DNA of 64,000 nucleotides from Asticcacaulis excentricus CB 48 (GTDB lineage: Bacteria; Pseudomonadota; Alphaproteobacteria; Caulobacterales; Caulobacteraceae): the NCBI RefSeq assembly GCF_000175215.2, contig NC_014816.1, positions 2,477,001 through 2,541,000 on the forward strand, written 5' to 3'. Below are positions 17,447-26,159 of this stretch, piece after piece. A program made the translations under genes and the position numbers. Position 1 is the first letter of the stretch, and each line of letters opens with the position of its first letter. The notes beneath the pieces were generated by a model, which ran no database searches, was not told the origin of the DNA, and was given only the letters and a program-made list of their open reading frames with translations.

Positions 17447-17515
17447 CTTTTTAAAACGCGAGTTTACACGTAACGTGAGACGTTCTCTTGGCTTATCCCC
17501 GCAAAGCAAAAGAAA

Positions 17516-18091
17516 ATGTCACAGCAAAACCCAGGTCTTTTCAAGCTGTCTCCTCGTGAGAAAGAGGTTCTTCGCCTTACCTTAGGAGGCCACACCCAGA
17601 AGGAAATCGCGCGTCTTCTGGATATTGGGCCTACCACCGTCAAAACGCACGCCAAAGCGGCCTGCATGAAACTCGGAAAAGACACAACGCGCGCGGCAGC
17701 CCGCATTCTCGCTGAGCACGAATGCTTATCCCCAGCCACCGCGGCGGCAGTCCTCCTTGAAGGAGGACCTCCCACAAAGAGGATCCCAGCTTCCGCGTCT
17801 GGTGACGATACTGCTCTGACAGGAGTGTCACGCTCGCAGGACGCCCTTGGTAGACTGTCAGATGCCGAAAGCAGCCCGCTCGATCAGGGTCTTAGCCAAG
17901 CCATCTCTAAGTCCACTGACAGATCGTCTGTGATGACGTGGGGCAAGCTTGAGAGGACGCTTAAAACAACAAGTACGGCTCAATGGCTTGCTATACTTGT
18001 TTTTGTCTCAATCGCGCTTGGCCTCACCGTCAGCTCACTCCTGTTTATCAGTGCGCATATGCTTCAAACCATCGACGGGATGATCCCCTAA
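17516..18091 (+). CDS. LuxR-type HTH protein with C-terminal membrane anchor
   Basis: 191 residues. Residues 8-70 form a LuxR/GerE helix-turn-helix (LSPREKEVLRLTLGG, KEIARLLDIGPTTVKTHAKA), placed unusually at the N-terminus. A low-complexity linker of about 80 residues follows, then one membrane helix near residues 158-180, so the DNA-binding domain would be tethered to the inner membrane with a tiny periplasmic tail. There is no receiver or autoinducer domain. It leads a run of three genes; the next two encode a helical soluble protein and a membrane protein, which may provide the signal. The SD is weak. Confidence 0.75.
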   Translation: MSQQNPGLFKLSPREKEVLRLTLGGHTQKEIARLLDIGPTTVKTHAKAACMKLGKDTTRAAARILAEHECLSPATAAAVLLEGGPPTKRIPASASGDDTALTGVSRSQDALGRLSDAESSPLDQGLSQAISKSTDRSSVMTWGKLERTLKTTSTAQWLAILVFVSIALGLTVSSLLFISAHMLQTIDGMIP

Positions 18092-18127
18092 TGGCCGGAG
18101 GTCCGGCCTGACTGCAGGAGACGTAAA

Positions 18128-18475
18128 ATGAAACGGACTGAAATTGTACACGCTGGCGCTGCGCGGCTAGTTCAGACAGAAGCCGCAATTGAAACGGCAA
18201 TCTGCGAGACTGCCGATCTGATCAGTTATCTTGGTCGCACGCGCATGGAACAAAAGATAGCCCTCGAGGTAGGCGAAGGGGCGATGAAAAACCTGGTCGC
18301 TACGCTGACATCGCTCTCTGAAGCCCGGTCGTCGATTCTTCTGGTTCACGAGAACCTCAATACCGTCAAGAGCCAGCTGGGGTGCGCGACGGTTGCCCTA
18401 GGGACCGGCGAAAACAAATCGCCTCCAAAGCCGAAGGGGTTGCTCGTTGTGCCGGAGAAGGAACAGGCGGCATAA
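18128..18475 (+). CDS. Hypothetical helical protein in LuxR-membrane operon
   Basis: 115 residues, not recognised. It is mainly alpha-helical by composition (long Ala/Glu/Leu stretches, about residues 5-95) with a Lys/Pro-rich tail. A GCAGGAG SD lies 7 bases before the ATG. It is 36 bases downstream of the LuxR-type gene, and its stop overlaps the next start (TAATG), so the three genes are one operon. Confidence 0.65.
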   Translation: MKRTEIVHAGAARLVQTEAAIETAICETADLISYLGRTRMEQKIALEVGEGAMKNLVATLTSLSEARSSILLVHENLNTVKSQLGCATVALGTGENKSPPKPKGLLVVPEKEQAA

Positions 18476-18951
18476 TGGACCTGAGACAGGCAAACTTAGC
18501 TTGGAGCTGGCTAGGGCACATTCTCATGTGTGCCCTAGCTGCCTGGGCATTGTTCCGAGGCGGATTAACTGAAAGAACTGCAACCGCAATTGTGGGCCTG
18601 GGCTGGGTCATCACGCCATTGCTACAGTCAAAAGGAGTTGTAGGCCTGGATCTCGGCACCACCAGCGTCGATCTGGTCGTCTTCGTCCTTCTAACATGGT
18701 TGTCTTGCCGCACCCGGAAGTTATGGGTGCTTTTTGCCTCGTCATCAATCTTGCTGGGCGTCGCAGGTCATTTCTCTGTCATGCTGACGGATGACGTAAG
18801 TCTACCCGCCTATATCTCGAACAACGGTTTCTGGTCGGGCTATATGCTGCTGTTTGCGCTCTTCATCGGTATGGTGAACGCTGAGAGAACGCGACTATCT
18901 AATCAGTCCAGCACTAACATGCGAACCAGGGCCAAGACCCCCTTACGCTGA
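18475..18951 (+). CDS. Hypothetical four-helix membrane protein
   Basis: 158 residues from the ATG that overlaps the previous stop; the longer open frame from 18382 runs inside the upstream gene and is rejected. About four membrane helices are visible (residues about 10-28, 36-50, 62-95 as two helices, 118-135), with a short basic C-terminus. No family was recognised. Coupling to the LuxR-type gene suggests a membrane signalling role. Its 3' end overlaps the convergent xre gene by 49 bases. Confidence 0.62.
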   Translation: MDLRQANLAWSWLGHILMCALAAWALFRGGLTERTATAIVGLGWVITPLLQSKGVVGLDLGTTSVDLVVFVLLTWLSCRTRKLWVLFASSSILLGVAGHFSVMLTDDVSLPAYISNNGFWSGYMLLFALFIGMVNAERTRLSNQSSTNMRTRAKTPLR

Positions 18952-19280
18952 TTAGCCGAGAGCTTCGAGAAATGCGAAGAGAGCTCAGCACCTTCCCGGG
19001 TCAACAGAAACTGCGTGACAGAGGCCTCGCTTTCAGAGCGATCAAGCTCCGTTTCGTTATCCAACCCTTCGAAAAAATATTCGATATGCACACCCAGGGC
19101 GCGTGCGGCGTCATGCATCTTAGACGCACTGATCCGGTTGAAACCCCTCTCGTACTTTTGCACCTGCTGAAATGTCAGCGATAAATGATTAGCCAGATCT
19201 GTCTGACTCATCCCTATTTCTTTGCGGCGCGAGCGAATGCGATGTCCAACGTGCACATCGACTTTATTGAGTGCTTCCAA
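18903..19280 (-). CDS. Xre/Cro-family HTH regulator
   Basis: 125 residues. Residues 12-68 are a lambda-repressor-like HTH (HRIRSRRKEIGMSQTDLANHL, FQQVQKYERGFNRIS), followed by a short helical C-terminus (about 85-125). The start is TTG with GAGGAG 7-8 bases upstream. Small Xre proteins of this form are common in Caulobacterales and Rhizobiales. The 49-base overlap with the convergent membrane-protein gene makes antisense interference possible. Confidence 0.82.
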   Translation of the reverse strand: MEALNKVDVHVGHRIRSRRKEIGMSQTDLANHLSLTFQQVQKYERGFNRISASKMHDAARALGVHIEYFFEGLDNETELDRSESEASVTQFLLTREGAELSSHFSKLSANQRKGVLALVRMLVLD

Positions 19281-19366
19281 TGCCGTGCTCCTCAGGGCCG
19301 CAAATATGGCAACACGTTGCCTTAGTGCATATTGCCTGCATTTTGAAGCAACGCACAGACCAACGC

Positions 19367-19393
19367 AAAAAAAAGGTCACCCGGAAGGTGACC
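19367..19393 (-). terminator. Rho-independent terminator on the minus strand
   Basis: GGTCACC-CGGAA-GGTGACC forms a 7-bp stem with a 5-nt loop (19375-19393). On the minus strand it is followed by an uninterrupted run of eight U (complement of A at 19367-19374). It would end the minus-strand transcript of the Nudix gene before the xre gene. Confidence 0.8.
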
Positions 19394-19563
19394 TCGATCT
19401 CAAGAATGACTGACGATCAAAGAAACAAAAGAATGACGTAACGTTAACATTTTATTTTGCACCGCACAATGAAAATCTCCCCCCCTCCCATAAACTCGGG
19501 AGGCAGATTTTGGGGTGCTGCATGCGTAAAGGGCTGATGTTCCGGGCCTGGTCTCGCCTCCCA

Positions 19564-20544
19564 TCAGCATCCGAGGGCAACACCCTCCTGAGCCTTCTTC
19601 AGAAAATACTCAAGCATCAGAAAATGGTCCTCGAACATCACTGATCTCATTTTGAGTGCCGCCTCAATATCGACCCATTGCAACGCGGCAGCGTCGTCAC
19701 CGGCCTCAAGCGTATCTAACGTCTGGCCGGTCAAATCAAAATGGACGGCATGCGTGACTGTGCGTCCACGCGAACTGCGGTTAGGATCGTCAAAGGTCTT
19801 TTTCTGAACCATGCAGGATCTGGCATAATCATAGCCAAGAGATAGCCCCGTCTCTTCCCGCAGCTCCCTCAGAGCCGCATCGAAAAGTGTTTCGCCCTCA
19901 TCGACAAATCCTCCGGGAAGCGCCCAGAGCCCCCTGCCAGGCAGCCCCCCTCGTTGGATGAGAAGGACTTTGTTTTCGCATTGGATAAGTACATCTGCCG
20001 TGACGAGTACAGGCGGGTAAGGCGCGGCTTCCCAGCTTCTGCGATAGTTTAAAACGTATTGTTCTTCCTCCCAAAGACGGGCGCGCGTACCGTCGCCATC
20101 GGCGGCGGCCATCAGCTGCTGAACCTCAGGGGAGACGAGACTGCATCCGCCGGAGGCAAGCCATGTGTGCCTGGCTTCGTCCATGTCTTTTAAGACGCCC
20201 TGAGAAACGACTTCCACATTCCCACTGCGCCAATCATCCTTCAGGACGTTTGCATAGAAAGGATCAAAAAGGAGGATGTCAGCCTCGGGGCTGATCTCCG
20301 AGAATTGCCGTTTGCGCTCCTGGCGACTGAGAGCCTCTTTAATGGCGATCCCACGAACACCGATCGCCCCCAGCATCTCCATTTGTTCATCGACGGTAAA
20401 TGGGTAGCGATGGGATCGAGGCGCGTCTGCCCCGATGAGGCATACCGTGACGGCGTAACCGGCATCAATCTTGGCTCTAAGCAGCGCTTCGCAGGCACGC
20501 GTTAGAGGATGAAACCGCGCAATCACTAGGCAAACACGATTCAA
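19564..20544 (-). CDS. Nudix hydrolase with degenerate NadM-like nucleotidyltransferase domain
   Basis: 326 residues from a TTG that has AAGGA 6 bases upstream; the frame stays open to 20637 but without a comparable site. Residues about 1-170 match the nucleotidyltransferase half of NadM-type NMN adenylyltransferase/Nudix proteins, but the catalytic (H/T)xGH position reads TRAC after RFHPL, so adenylyl transfer is probably lost. Residues about 185-320 are a Nudix domain with a complete box (GGFVDEGETLFDAALRELRE, then ETGL). Typical substrates are ADP-ribose or NAD breakdown products. It lies divergent to a small membrane gene. Confidence 0.8.
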   Translation of the reverse strand: MNRVCLVIARFHPLTRACEALLRAKIDAGYAVTVCLIGADAPRSHRYPFTVDEQMEMLGAIGVRGIAIKEALSRQERKRQFSEISPEADILLFDPFYANVLKDDWRSGNVEVVSQGVLKDMDEARHTWLASGGCSLVSPEVQQLMAAADGDGTRARLWEEEQYVLNYRRSWEAAPYPPVLVTADVLIQCENKVLLIQRGGLPGRGLWALPGGFVDEGETLFDAALRELREETGLSLGYDYARSCMVQKKTFDDPNRSSRGRTVTHAVHFDLTGQTLDTLEAGDDAAALQWVDIEAALKMRSVMFEDHFLMLEYFLKKAQEGVALGC

Positions 20545-20631
20545 AGGAGATCCTTCCCTGTTCACAAATAACTTGCCAGCCGACAGCACTCGATTAGAAT
20601 TCACAAGACGACCTGATCGGGGGGACACCGA

Positions 20632-20835
20632 ATGCAAGACTCGTATAAGCCTACAGCGCGTTTCGACGCTCCAAAACTGCTAATTGCGTCTTTGGAAACA
20701 CTCCTTGGCCTGATTGGTGCCGTAACGCTCATTTTGTATTTTGTGACCGGCTCCCTCTCAGGTGCAGGGCAAAAGGCTGATGCGGCGATTGCCGCTATCG
20801 GAGCCGTCGTCGCCGGTTTAGCCGGCCAGCCCTAG
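20632..20835 (+). CDS. Small putative membrane protein
   Basis: 67 residues. One clear hydrophobic helix (about 16-40, LLIASLETLLGLIGAVTLIL) followed by a Gly/Ala-rich segment. A GGGGGGAC stretch lies a few bases upstream of the ATG. Its start overlaps the far upstream end of the Nudix open frame. No family was recognised, and chance is not excluded. Confidence 0.4.
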   Translation: MQDSYKPTARFDAPKLLIASLETLLGLIGAVTLILYFVTGSLSGAGQKADAAIAAIGAVVAGLAGQP

Positions 20836-20904
20836 GCTAAAAGGCTTGACCAGGAGGCCTCACCCTCTTAATGCGCAATGCATTTCGTGAGCATCGAGGC
20901 GGAC

Positions 20905-21525
20905 ATGGTTCAACACCTTATCGAGAATAATCGTCGCTGGTCCCTCGAAAAGACACGGGTTGACCCTGATTTCTTTTCACGCCTTGTTCGTCAGCAACAC
21001 CCCGAATACCTCTGGATTGGATGCTCTGACTCACGCGTGCCTGCCAATGAAATCGTCAATCTCGATCCGGGCGAGTTATTCGTTCACCGCAACGTCGCCA
21101 ACCTGGCCCCCCAGCAGGACGCCAACTATCTGAGCGTCCTGCAATACGCGGTGAACGTGCTCAAGATTAAGCACGTCCTCGTCGTCGGCCACTACGGATG
21201 CGGCGGCGTGCGAGCGGCCATTGAATCCACAGATCATGGGCTTATAGACCACTGGCTGTCTCCCATACGCGATGTCGCGCATGAACACAGGCATGAGCTT
21301 GAAGGCTGCACGTCGCAAGACAAGCGCGTTGACCGACTGTGCGAACTGAACGTGATTGCCCAGGTGAGAAACGTCGCAACCAACCCCATCATTCTGAATG
21401 CCTGGCGCGAGGGACAGCCGGTTGCGATCCACGGGTGGGTGTACTCAATCGCTAACGGGCATGTCACAGATTTGAATATCTCGGTTCGAAATCTGGCCGA
21501 TCGCGCGCGCATCTTCGACATTTAG
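20905..21525 (+). CDS. Beta-class carbonic anhydrase
   Basis: 206 residues from the ATG of MVQHLIENN, preferred because GAGG precedes it by 6 bases; an ATG 9 codons earlier (20878) has its SD too far away. Zinc and active-site motifs are intact: CSDSRVPANE (Cys, Asp, Arg) and GHYGCGGVRAA (His, Cys). It interconverts CO2 and bicarbonate in the cytoplasm. It stands alone between a small unknown gene and a glycosyltransferase. Confidence 0.93.
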   Translation: MVQHLIENNRRWSLEKTRVDPDFFSRLVRQQHPEYLWIGCSDSRVPANEIVNLDPGELFVHRNVANLAPQQDANYLSVLQYAVNVLKIKHVLVVGHYGCGGVRAAIESTDHGLIDHWLSPIRDVAHEHRHELEGCTSQDKRVDRLCELNVIAQVRNVATNPIILNAWREGQPVAIHGWVYSIANGHVTDLNISVRNLADRARIFDI

Positions 21526-21669
21526 GTCAGAACGCGCTCAACCGGGCTCTTGCACGACCAAGTATTGAAACCGTAGGAAAGACGGGCGCGAACAGCCCGC
21601 TACTTTTGCCTTGCTGAAAAAATAACACCGCTCCATGATCGGAACAACAGGCATGGCGCGGGAGGCAGA

Positions 21670-22677
21670 ATGCAGACGATCTCGGTTGCCGTCACGACGT
21701 ATAATGGCGAAACCTATTTAGAGCGCCAGCTTCAGAGCCTGCTCTTACAAACCCGTGCCCCTGACGAAGTTGTTGTCTGCGACGATGGCTCGACCGACAG
21801 GACCTGGGAGATTTTGCAGCGCCTGAAAGAGACCGCCCCCACCCGCGTACATATTTTCAGGAACGAAGACCGTCTTGGATTTCGGCGTAATTTTCTCAAG
21901 GCCGCCTCATTATGCCAGTGCGATCTCATAGCCTTTTGTGATCAGGACGATATCTGGGATCCCGAAAAACTCGAGCGGGTTATGAACACCTTCCGCCCCG
22001 GCGTTTCCATGGTGTTTCACGGCGCGCAGTTCATAGACGGCGCCGAAACCGACATAGGTGAGATGGGCCGCATATCGTCGACGACGAGGACCTTCAGCCC
22101 CTTAGAGCTCGATGCGTTCGTAAAGGTGCTGGGCTTTTCCATGGTGTTCCGACGGACACTTTGCCAGTTTGACGACCACCACTACCTGAGCATTGACGAC
22201 ACGGATGACACGCAAGTGGCTGCCCATGACCAGTGGTACACCTTCCTCGCCAGTGTTTTCGGTGAGGTTATGTATCTTCCCGACCCGCTTGTTCGCTATC
22301 GTTTACACGGCACGAACGCTATGGGCTTTCGTCGTAAACACGGTTTCATGGATTTGGTTTCGTCGTTTCAGCACTCGGGCCTGAATCTGAGAAAGCGTGT
22401 GCGGGTCTTGCGAGCCCGCTGCGAGATACTGGAACGCCTCGCAACAGAGCATACGCAGGCCAAAACGGCCCTTGAAAGCTATAGACATCTCGCAAACATT
22501 GGCGAGCTTCGCCTATCGCTCTATCTCGATACCAACCCCATCAGGCGCGCCCGCCGGTATTTTGGGCTGCGCAAGCTCGGTATCTATCGTTCGACGAAAC
22601 TGCCTCTGTCGCGCTGGGATGAGCGAAAGGATCTTCTGGCAAGCCTTCTAGGCCCAGGGCTGATGCTGAAGGCATAG
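21670..22677 (+). CDS. GT2-family glycosyltransferase
   Basis: 335 residues. GT-A fold with VAVTTYNGETYLERQL at the N-terminus, CDDGSTDRT (about 36-44) and the metal motif FCDQDDIWDPEKL (about 91-103). It resembles rhamnosyl- or other surface-glycan transferases. GGGAGG precedes the ATG at a good distance. It is convergent with the GH16 gene, with a 6-bp stem hairpin (22706-22723) between them. Confidence 0.88.
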   Translation: MQTISVAVTTYNGETYLERQLQSLLLQTRAPDEVVVCDDGSTDRTWEILQRLKETAPTRVHIFRNEDRLGFRRNFLKAASLCQCDLIAFCDQDDIWDPEKLERVMNTFRPGVSMVFHGAQFIDGAETDIGEMGRISSTTRTFSPLELDAFVKVLGFSMVFRRTLCQFDDHHYLSIDDTDDTQVAAHDQWYTFLASVFGEVMYLPDPLVRYRLHGTNAMGFRRKHGFMDLVSSFQHSGLNLRKRVRVLRARCEILERLATEHTQAKTALESYRHLANIGELRLSLYLDTNPIRRARRYFGLRKLGIYRSTKLPLSRWDERKDLLASLLGPGLMLKA

Positions 22678-22705
22678 ATACGCCGGGACCTTTAATCCTC
22701 AGCCC

Positions 22706-22723
22706 GTCACGCTGTTTCGTGAC
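22706..22723. terminator. Small hairpin between convergent genes
   Basis: GTCACG-N6-CGTGAC forms a perfect 6-bp stem in the 47-base gap between the GT2 and GH16 genes. There is no U-run, so termination is only suggested by position. Confidence 0.35.
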
Positions 22724-22724
22724 C

Positions 22725-23657
22725 TCAAGCGGCCTTCTTGTAAGCGCGGATATAGTCCACATACATGTAAGACGGGTTTGGCGTATTCGCGATGGACCAG
22801 CCTCCGCCCAGCGCCAGATTTACCAGGATCATCATCTCGTGTTTGTGCGTTTCAGGCGTCTTCGTACGCCACGTCTCAACGCCATCGAGATAAAAGATGA
22901 TGAGGTCTGGTTCTACTGACACACCCCACGTATGGAAATCGGTCGTGAGGCTATTGGCCCGGACAGGCACCCGTGTGTTCCAGAAGGGGCCTATCTGTGT
23001 TCGATCCTTTGGCCAGAGCTTTACCGTCGAATGATAGACGTCGTTGAATTGCCCGTAATATTCCATCACGTCTATTTCGAGGCTCGGATCGTCAAACTGG
23101 CTCGGGACCATGCTGTCTAGCCAGAAGGCTGGCCATACACCTTCCCCCGGAGGCAGCTTGGCGCGCATTTCGAAATAGCCGTATTGCTGCTTAAACCCTA
23201 CATTTCTGGCATCGACACTTGCCAGTAACCCAGACTCCCATTTGCCGTCTGCGCGCTTGCGGGCCTCGATGCGCAGAATGCCGTTGTCGACGCTAAACGG
23301 AAACCCCGGGACCGGATCGGCAAAGAGCGCGTCACCAAAATCACCGTGCCAAGGCGTGTGAGCCGTCCACTTCGTGCCTGGGCCGTTGGCGGAAACATCT
23401 ATGGTGTCGAACTCGTCGTTGAAAGTCAGCGTGTAGCCGGCCTTTTCCATGCCCGTTGCAACCGAACTTGAAGACGAGGCCGAGGTGCCTGAACTCGCAG
23501 ACGAAGAGGATGAAGAGGACGCGCTTGAGGATGAGACACCGGTCGCGGGGGCCGTACTACCACCTCCGCCGCCACCGCCGCCGCACGAGGCCAATAAGGC
23601 GGCCACGCCCGCAAAGACCGCGGCAAAACTCCTCACGAAAACCCGGGTACGCGACAT
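22725..23657 (-). CDS. GH16-family glycoside hydrolase lipoprotein
   Basis: 310 residues from the ATG of MSRTRVF, which has GGAG 6 bases upstream (a further ATG four codons earlier is less well placed). A signal peptide ends in the lipobox LLASC, followed by a run of glycines and a long Ser-rich linker (to about residue 65). The catalytic domain shows the GH16 signature EIDVMEYYG (E-x-D-x-x-E) and WPAFWLDS. It cleaves beta-1,3- or beta-1,3/1,4-glucans, agars or carrageenans; the exact substrate is not evident. It is likely tethered to a membrane by the lipid. Confidence 0.9.
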   Translation of the reverse strand: MSRTRVFVRSFAAVFAGVAALLASCGGGGGGGGSTAPATGVSSSSASSSSSSSASSGTSASSSSSVATGMEKAGYTLTFNDEFDTIDVSANGPGTKWTAHTPWHGDFGDALFADPVPGFPFSVDNGILRIEARKRADGKWESGLLASVDARNVGFKQQYGYFEMRAKLPPGEGVWPAFWLDSMVPSQFDDPSLEIDVMEYYGQFNDVYHSTVKLWPKDRTQIGPFWNTRVPVRANSLTTDFHTWGVSVEPDLIIFYLDGVETWRTKTPETHKHEMMILVNLALGGGWSIANTPNPSYMYVDYIRAYKKAA

Positions 23658-23879
23658 ACTCTGCTCCATGTGAGCGATGATCGATCACGGACAAACTGCG
23701 ACCAATGAAAAGGCGTGTACCCAAAAGATCGCCTCGGTTCCGCTCACACATACACATAAGTTCGTTGTTAAAGTCTTGCCGACTGAGAGGAACAGTCCGG
23801 CCGACTTAACAGTGCCGCCCAAAAGCAGGCGATGTTCGCGCCTTCAGCCGTTGCACTGGCGAAGACAGCCGCACTCCGG

Positions 23880-25919
23880 TCACGTCAGGGGTACATTCGT
23901 TCTCAGCTCGTCAAGCCAAAGGCTCGCATCCCCGTCGGAAGGGGCGCGCCAGTCACCCCTGGGGCTCAAGGCACCGCCAGAAATGAGCTTGGGGCCATTG
24001 GGAACGGCGGAGCGCTTAAACTGCGAAATCGTGAAGAAGCGGAAGAGAAAGACCTCCATCCACTTTCGGATCTCCGAGAGAGTATAAGCGCGGCGTTCGG
24101 CCTGCGGATAGTCGGGTGGCCAGTCACCGAGTGCTTCGTTCTTCCAGGCGTGATACTGAAGAAAGGCAATTTTTGAGGGCTTAAGGCCATATCTCGTCAG
24201 GTAGTAGAGGGTAAAATCCTGCAAGGGATAGGGCCCTACCTTGTCTTCCGTGCGTTGCGCCTGTCCGTTTTGTACAGGCACGAGTTCGGGCGAGATCTCC
24301 CGCTCCAGGACCGATCGCAACACCCGACCGGCCTTTGCGTCAAACTCGGTGCGGGCAGCCCACCGTATCAGGTGCTGAATAAGCGTTTTGGGTGCCCCGC
24401 AGTTCACATTGTAGTGGCTCATATGATCGCCAACGCCATAGGTGCACCAGCCGAGGGCAAGCTCAGACAAGTCCCCTGTACCGACAACAAACCCATTATG
24501 CTGTCCGGCCAGACGAAACAGGAAGTCCGTTCGCAAACCCGCCTGAACATTTTCAAAGACGACGTCATAGACCGGCTCACCCTTGCCATAGGGGTGGCCA
24601 ATGTCGATGAGCATCCGCTTTGACGCCGGACGAATGTCAATCTCTTCGGCACTGACGCCCAGTGCCCGCATCAGTTTATGCGCATCCGATTTTGACCCCG
24701 AGGTGGTGCCAAACCCCGGCATGGTATAGCCACGTATCTGGGCGCGCGGCAGCCCCAGACGGTCAAAGGCTTTACAGGCCACGATAAGCGCATGGGTCGA
24801 ATCAAGACCGCCCGATACCCCAATGACGACGCTCTTTGCGCCTGTGCTCTCAATCCGGCGCATCAGGCCGTGAACCTGAATATTGAAGGCCTCAAAACAG
24901 TCTTCGTCCAGACGCTCACGCGCGTTTGGGACATAAGGGAAGCGATCAACGAGGCGATAAAAGTCTGAAAGCGTATGGGGTAGGTGAGTGAACAGATGGC
25001 GCGAAACCTCTGCGCCCGAAGTGATATGGCCCGCGTCCCTGAACGTACCCGTCCGAAGGCGCTCTTGCTGAATACGCTCAACATCGACATCCGCAATCGT
25101 CAGCGTGTCACTTAAAAAGCGCTCACCTTCCGCCAGAAGTTCGCCAAGTTCATAAATCAGTGACTGTCCATCCCAGGCGAGATCCGTCGTCGATTCTCCG
25201 GGCCCCGAAGCTGTAAATGCGTAGGCACACATCAGCCGCTCAGACGTCGCCTCACAAATGCGCTTTCTCACCCTGGATTTGCCAACCGTCACCGGAGACG
25301 CCGACAAATTGACGACTAAAGTGGCACCTTTAAGGGCAAGGTTCGTTGAGGGGGTTTGCGGCGACCACATGTCTTCGCAAATTTCGACGCCTAGCGCGAA
25401 GCTTTCAAACCCGCGGGCCTGAAAAATCTGGTGGGGCGTAACCCTTACACTCTGACCGGCGATTTCAAGCTGGGTGTTGAGATCTTGGCCGCTGCCGAAC
25501 CACCGTTTCTCGTAGAACTCGCGATAATTGGGCAGAAAGGTCTTCGGGACGAGACCCAGAATCTGCCCATGATGTAAAACCGCTGCACAGTTATAAAGGA
25601 CACCCTCAATGCGCAGCGGGACCCCGCAGACCACAATCGTACGCCAGGCCTTTGAGGCCTGTACCAACGCCTCCAGGCTCGCTTTCGCGGCGTCAAGAAG
25701 GGCGTCTTGCAAGAAGAGGTCGTCTAACGTGTAGCCCGTCAGGCTCAGCTCTGGAAACACAACGACATCCGCGCCGGCCGCGTCAGCGCGTGCAGCCACA
25801 CTCAGATGCTCACTCAGATTGGCTTTAGGGTTTGCAATCTGAACCTTTGGAGTCGCGCACGCCACGCGCACAAAACCATGCGTCGCTGCAGAATAGAAGT
25901 TTTGGCCAGATTCTGTCAT
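23880..25919 (-). CDS. nadE: Glutamine-dependent NAD synthetase
   Basis: 679 residues, the bacterial two-domain form. The N-terminal nitrilase-type glutaminase domain (about 15-290) has the Glu (FPELSLTGYTL), Lys (KTFLPNYREFYEKRWF) and Cys (GVEICEDMW) catalytic residues. The C-terminal ATP pyrophosphatase domain has GVSGGLDSTHAL. It makes NAD from deamido-NAD using ammonia channelled from glutamine. GAGG lies 5 bases before the ATG. Confidence 0.95.
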   Translation of the reverse strand: MTESGQNFYSAATHGFVRVACATPKVQIANPKANLSEHLSVAARADAAGADVVVFPELSLTGYTLDDLFLQDALLDAAKASLEALVQASKAWRTIVVCGVPLRIEGVLYNCAAVLHHGQILGLVPKTFLPNYREFYEKRWFGSGQDLNTQLEIAGQSVRVTPHQIFQARGFESFALGVEICEDMWSPQTPSTNLALKGATLVVNLSASPVTVGKSRVRKRICEATSERLMCAYAFTASGPGESTTDLAWDGQSLIYELGELLAEGERFLSDTLTIADVDVERIQQERLRTGTFRDAGHITSGAEVSRHLFTHLPHTLSDFYRLVDRFPYVPNARERLDEDCFEAFNIQVHGLMRRIESTGAKSVVIGVSGGLDSTHALIVACKAFDRLGLPRAQIRGYTMPGFGTTSGSKSDAHKLMRALGVSAEEIDIRPASKRMLIDIGHPYGKGEPVYDVVFENVQAGLRTDFLFRLAGQHNGFVVGTGDLSELALGWCTYGVGDHMSHYNVNCGAPKTLIQHLIRWAARTEFDAKAGRVLRSVLEREISPELVPVQNGQAQRTEDKVGPYPLQDFTLYYLTRYGLKPSKIAFLQYHAWKNEALGDWPPDYPQAERRAYTLSEIRKWMEVFLFRFFTISQFKRSAVPNGPKLISGGALSPRGDWRAPSDGDASLWLDELRTNVPLT

Positions 25920-26159
25920 TGCGCCCTCATTCGGATCAACGAATACGGCTATATACGCCCATTTTTACCAAAGCCACAGGCCACGATTATGAGAATAGGC
26001 CAAAAAACCGAGAAATGTAGACATCTTCATCCTCACTTTTGGCATTTTGGTTTCCGTTGAAACATTATTCGATGCCCTGACCCGTTAAACCTTTTTGACT
26101 TGGGTTGCTGCCGTGAGGTCTGGTAAGGGATCGCAACTCCAACTGTGTGCGTGAGCGTC

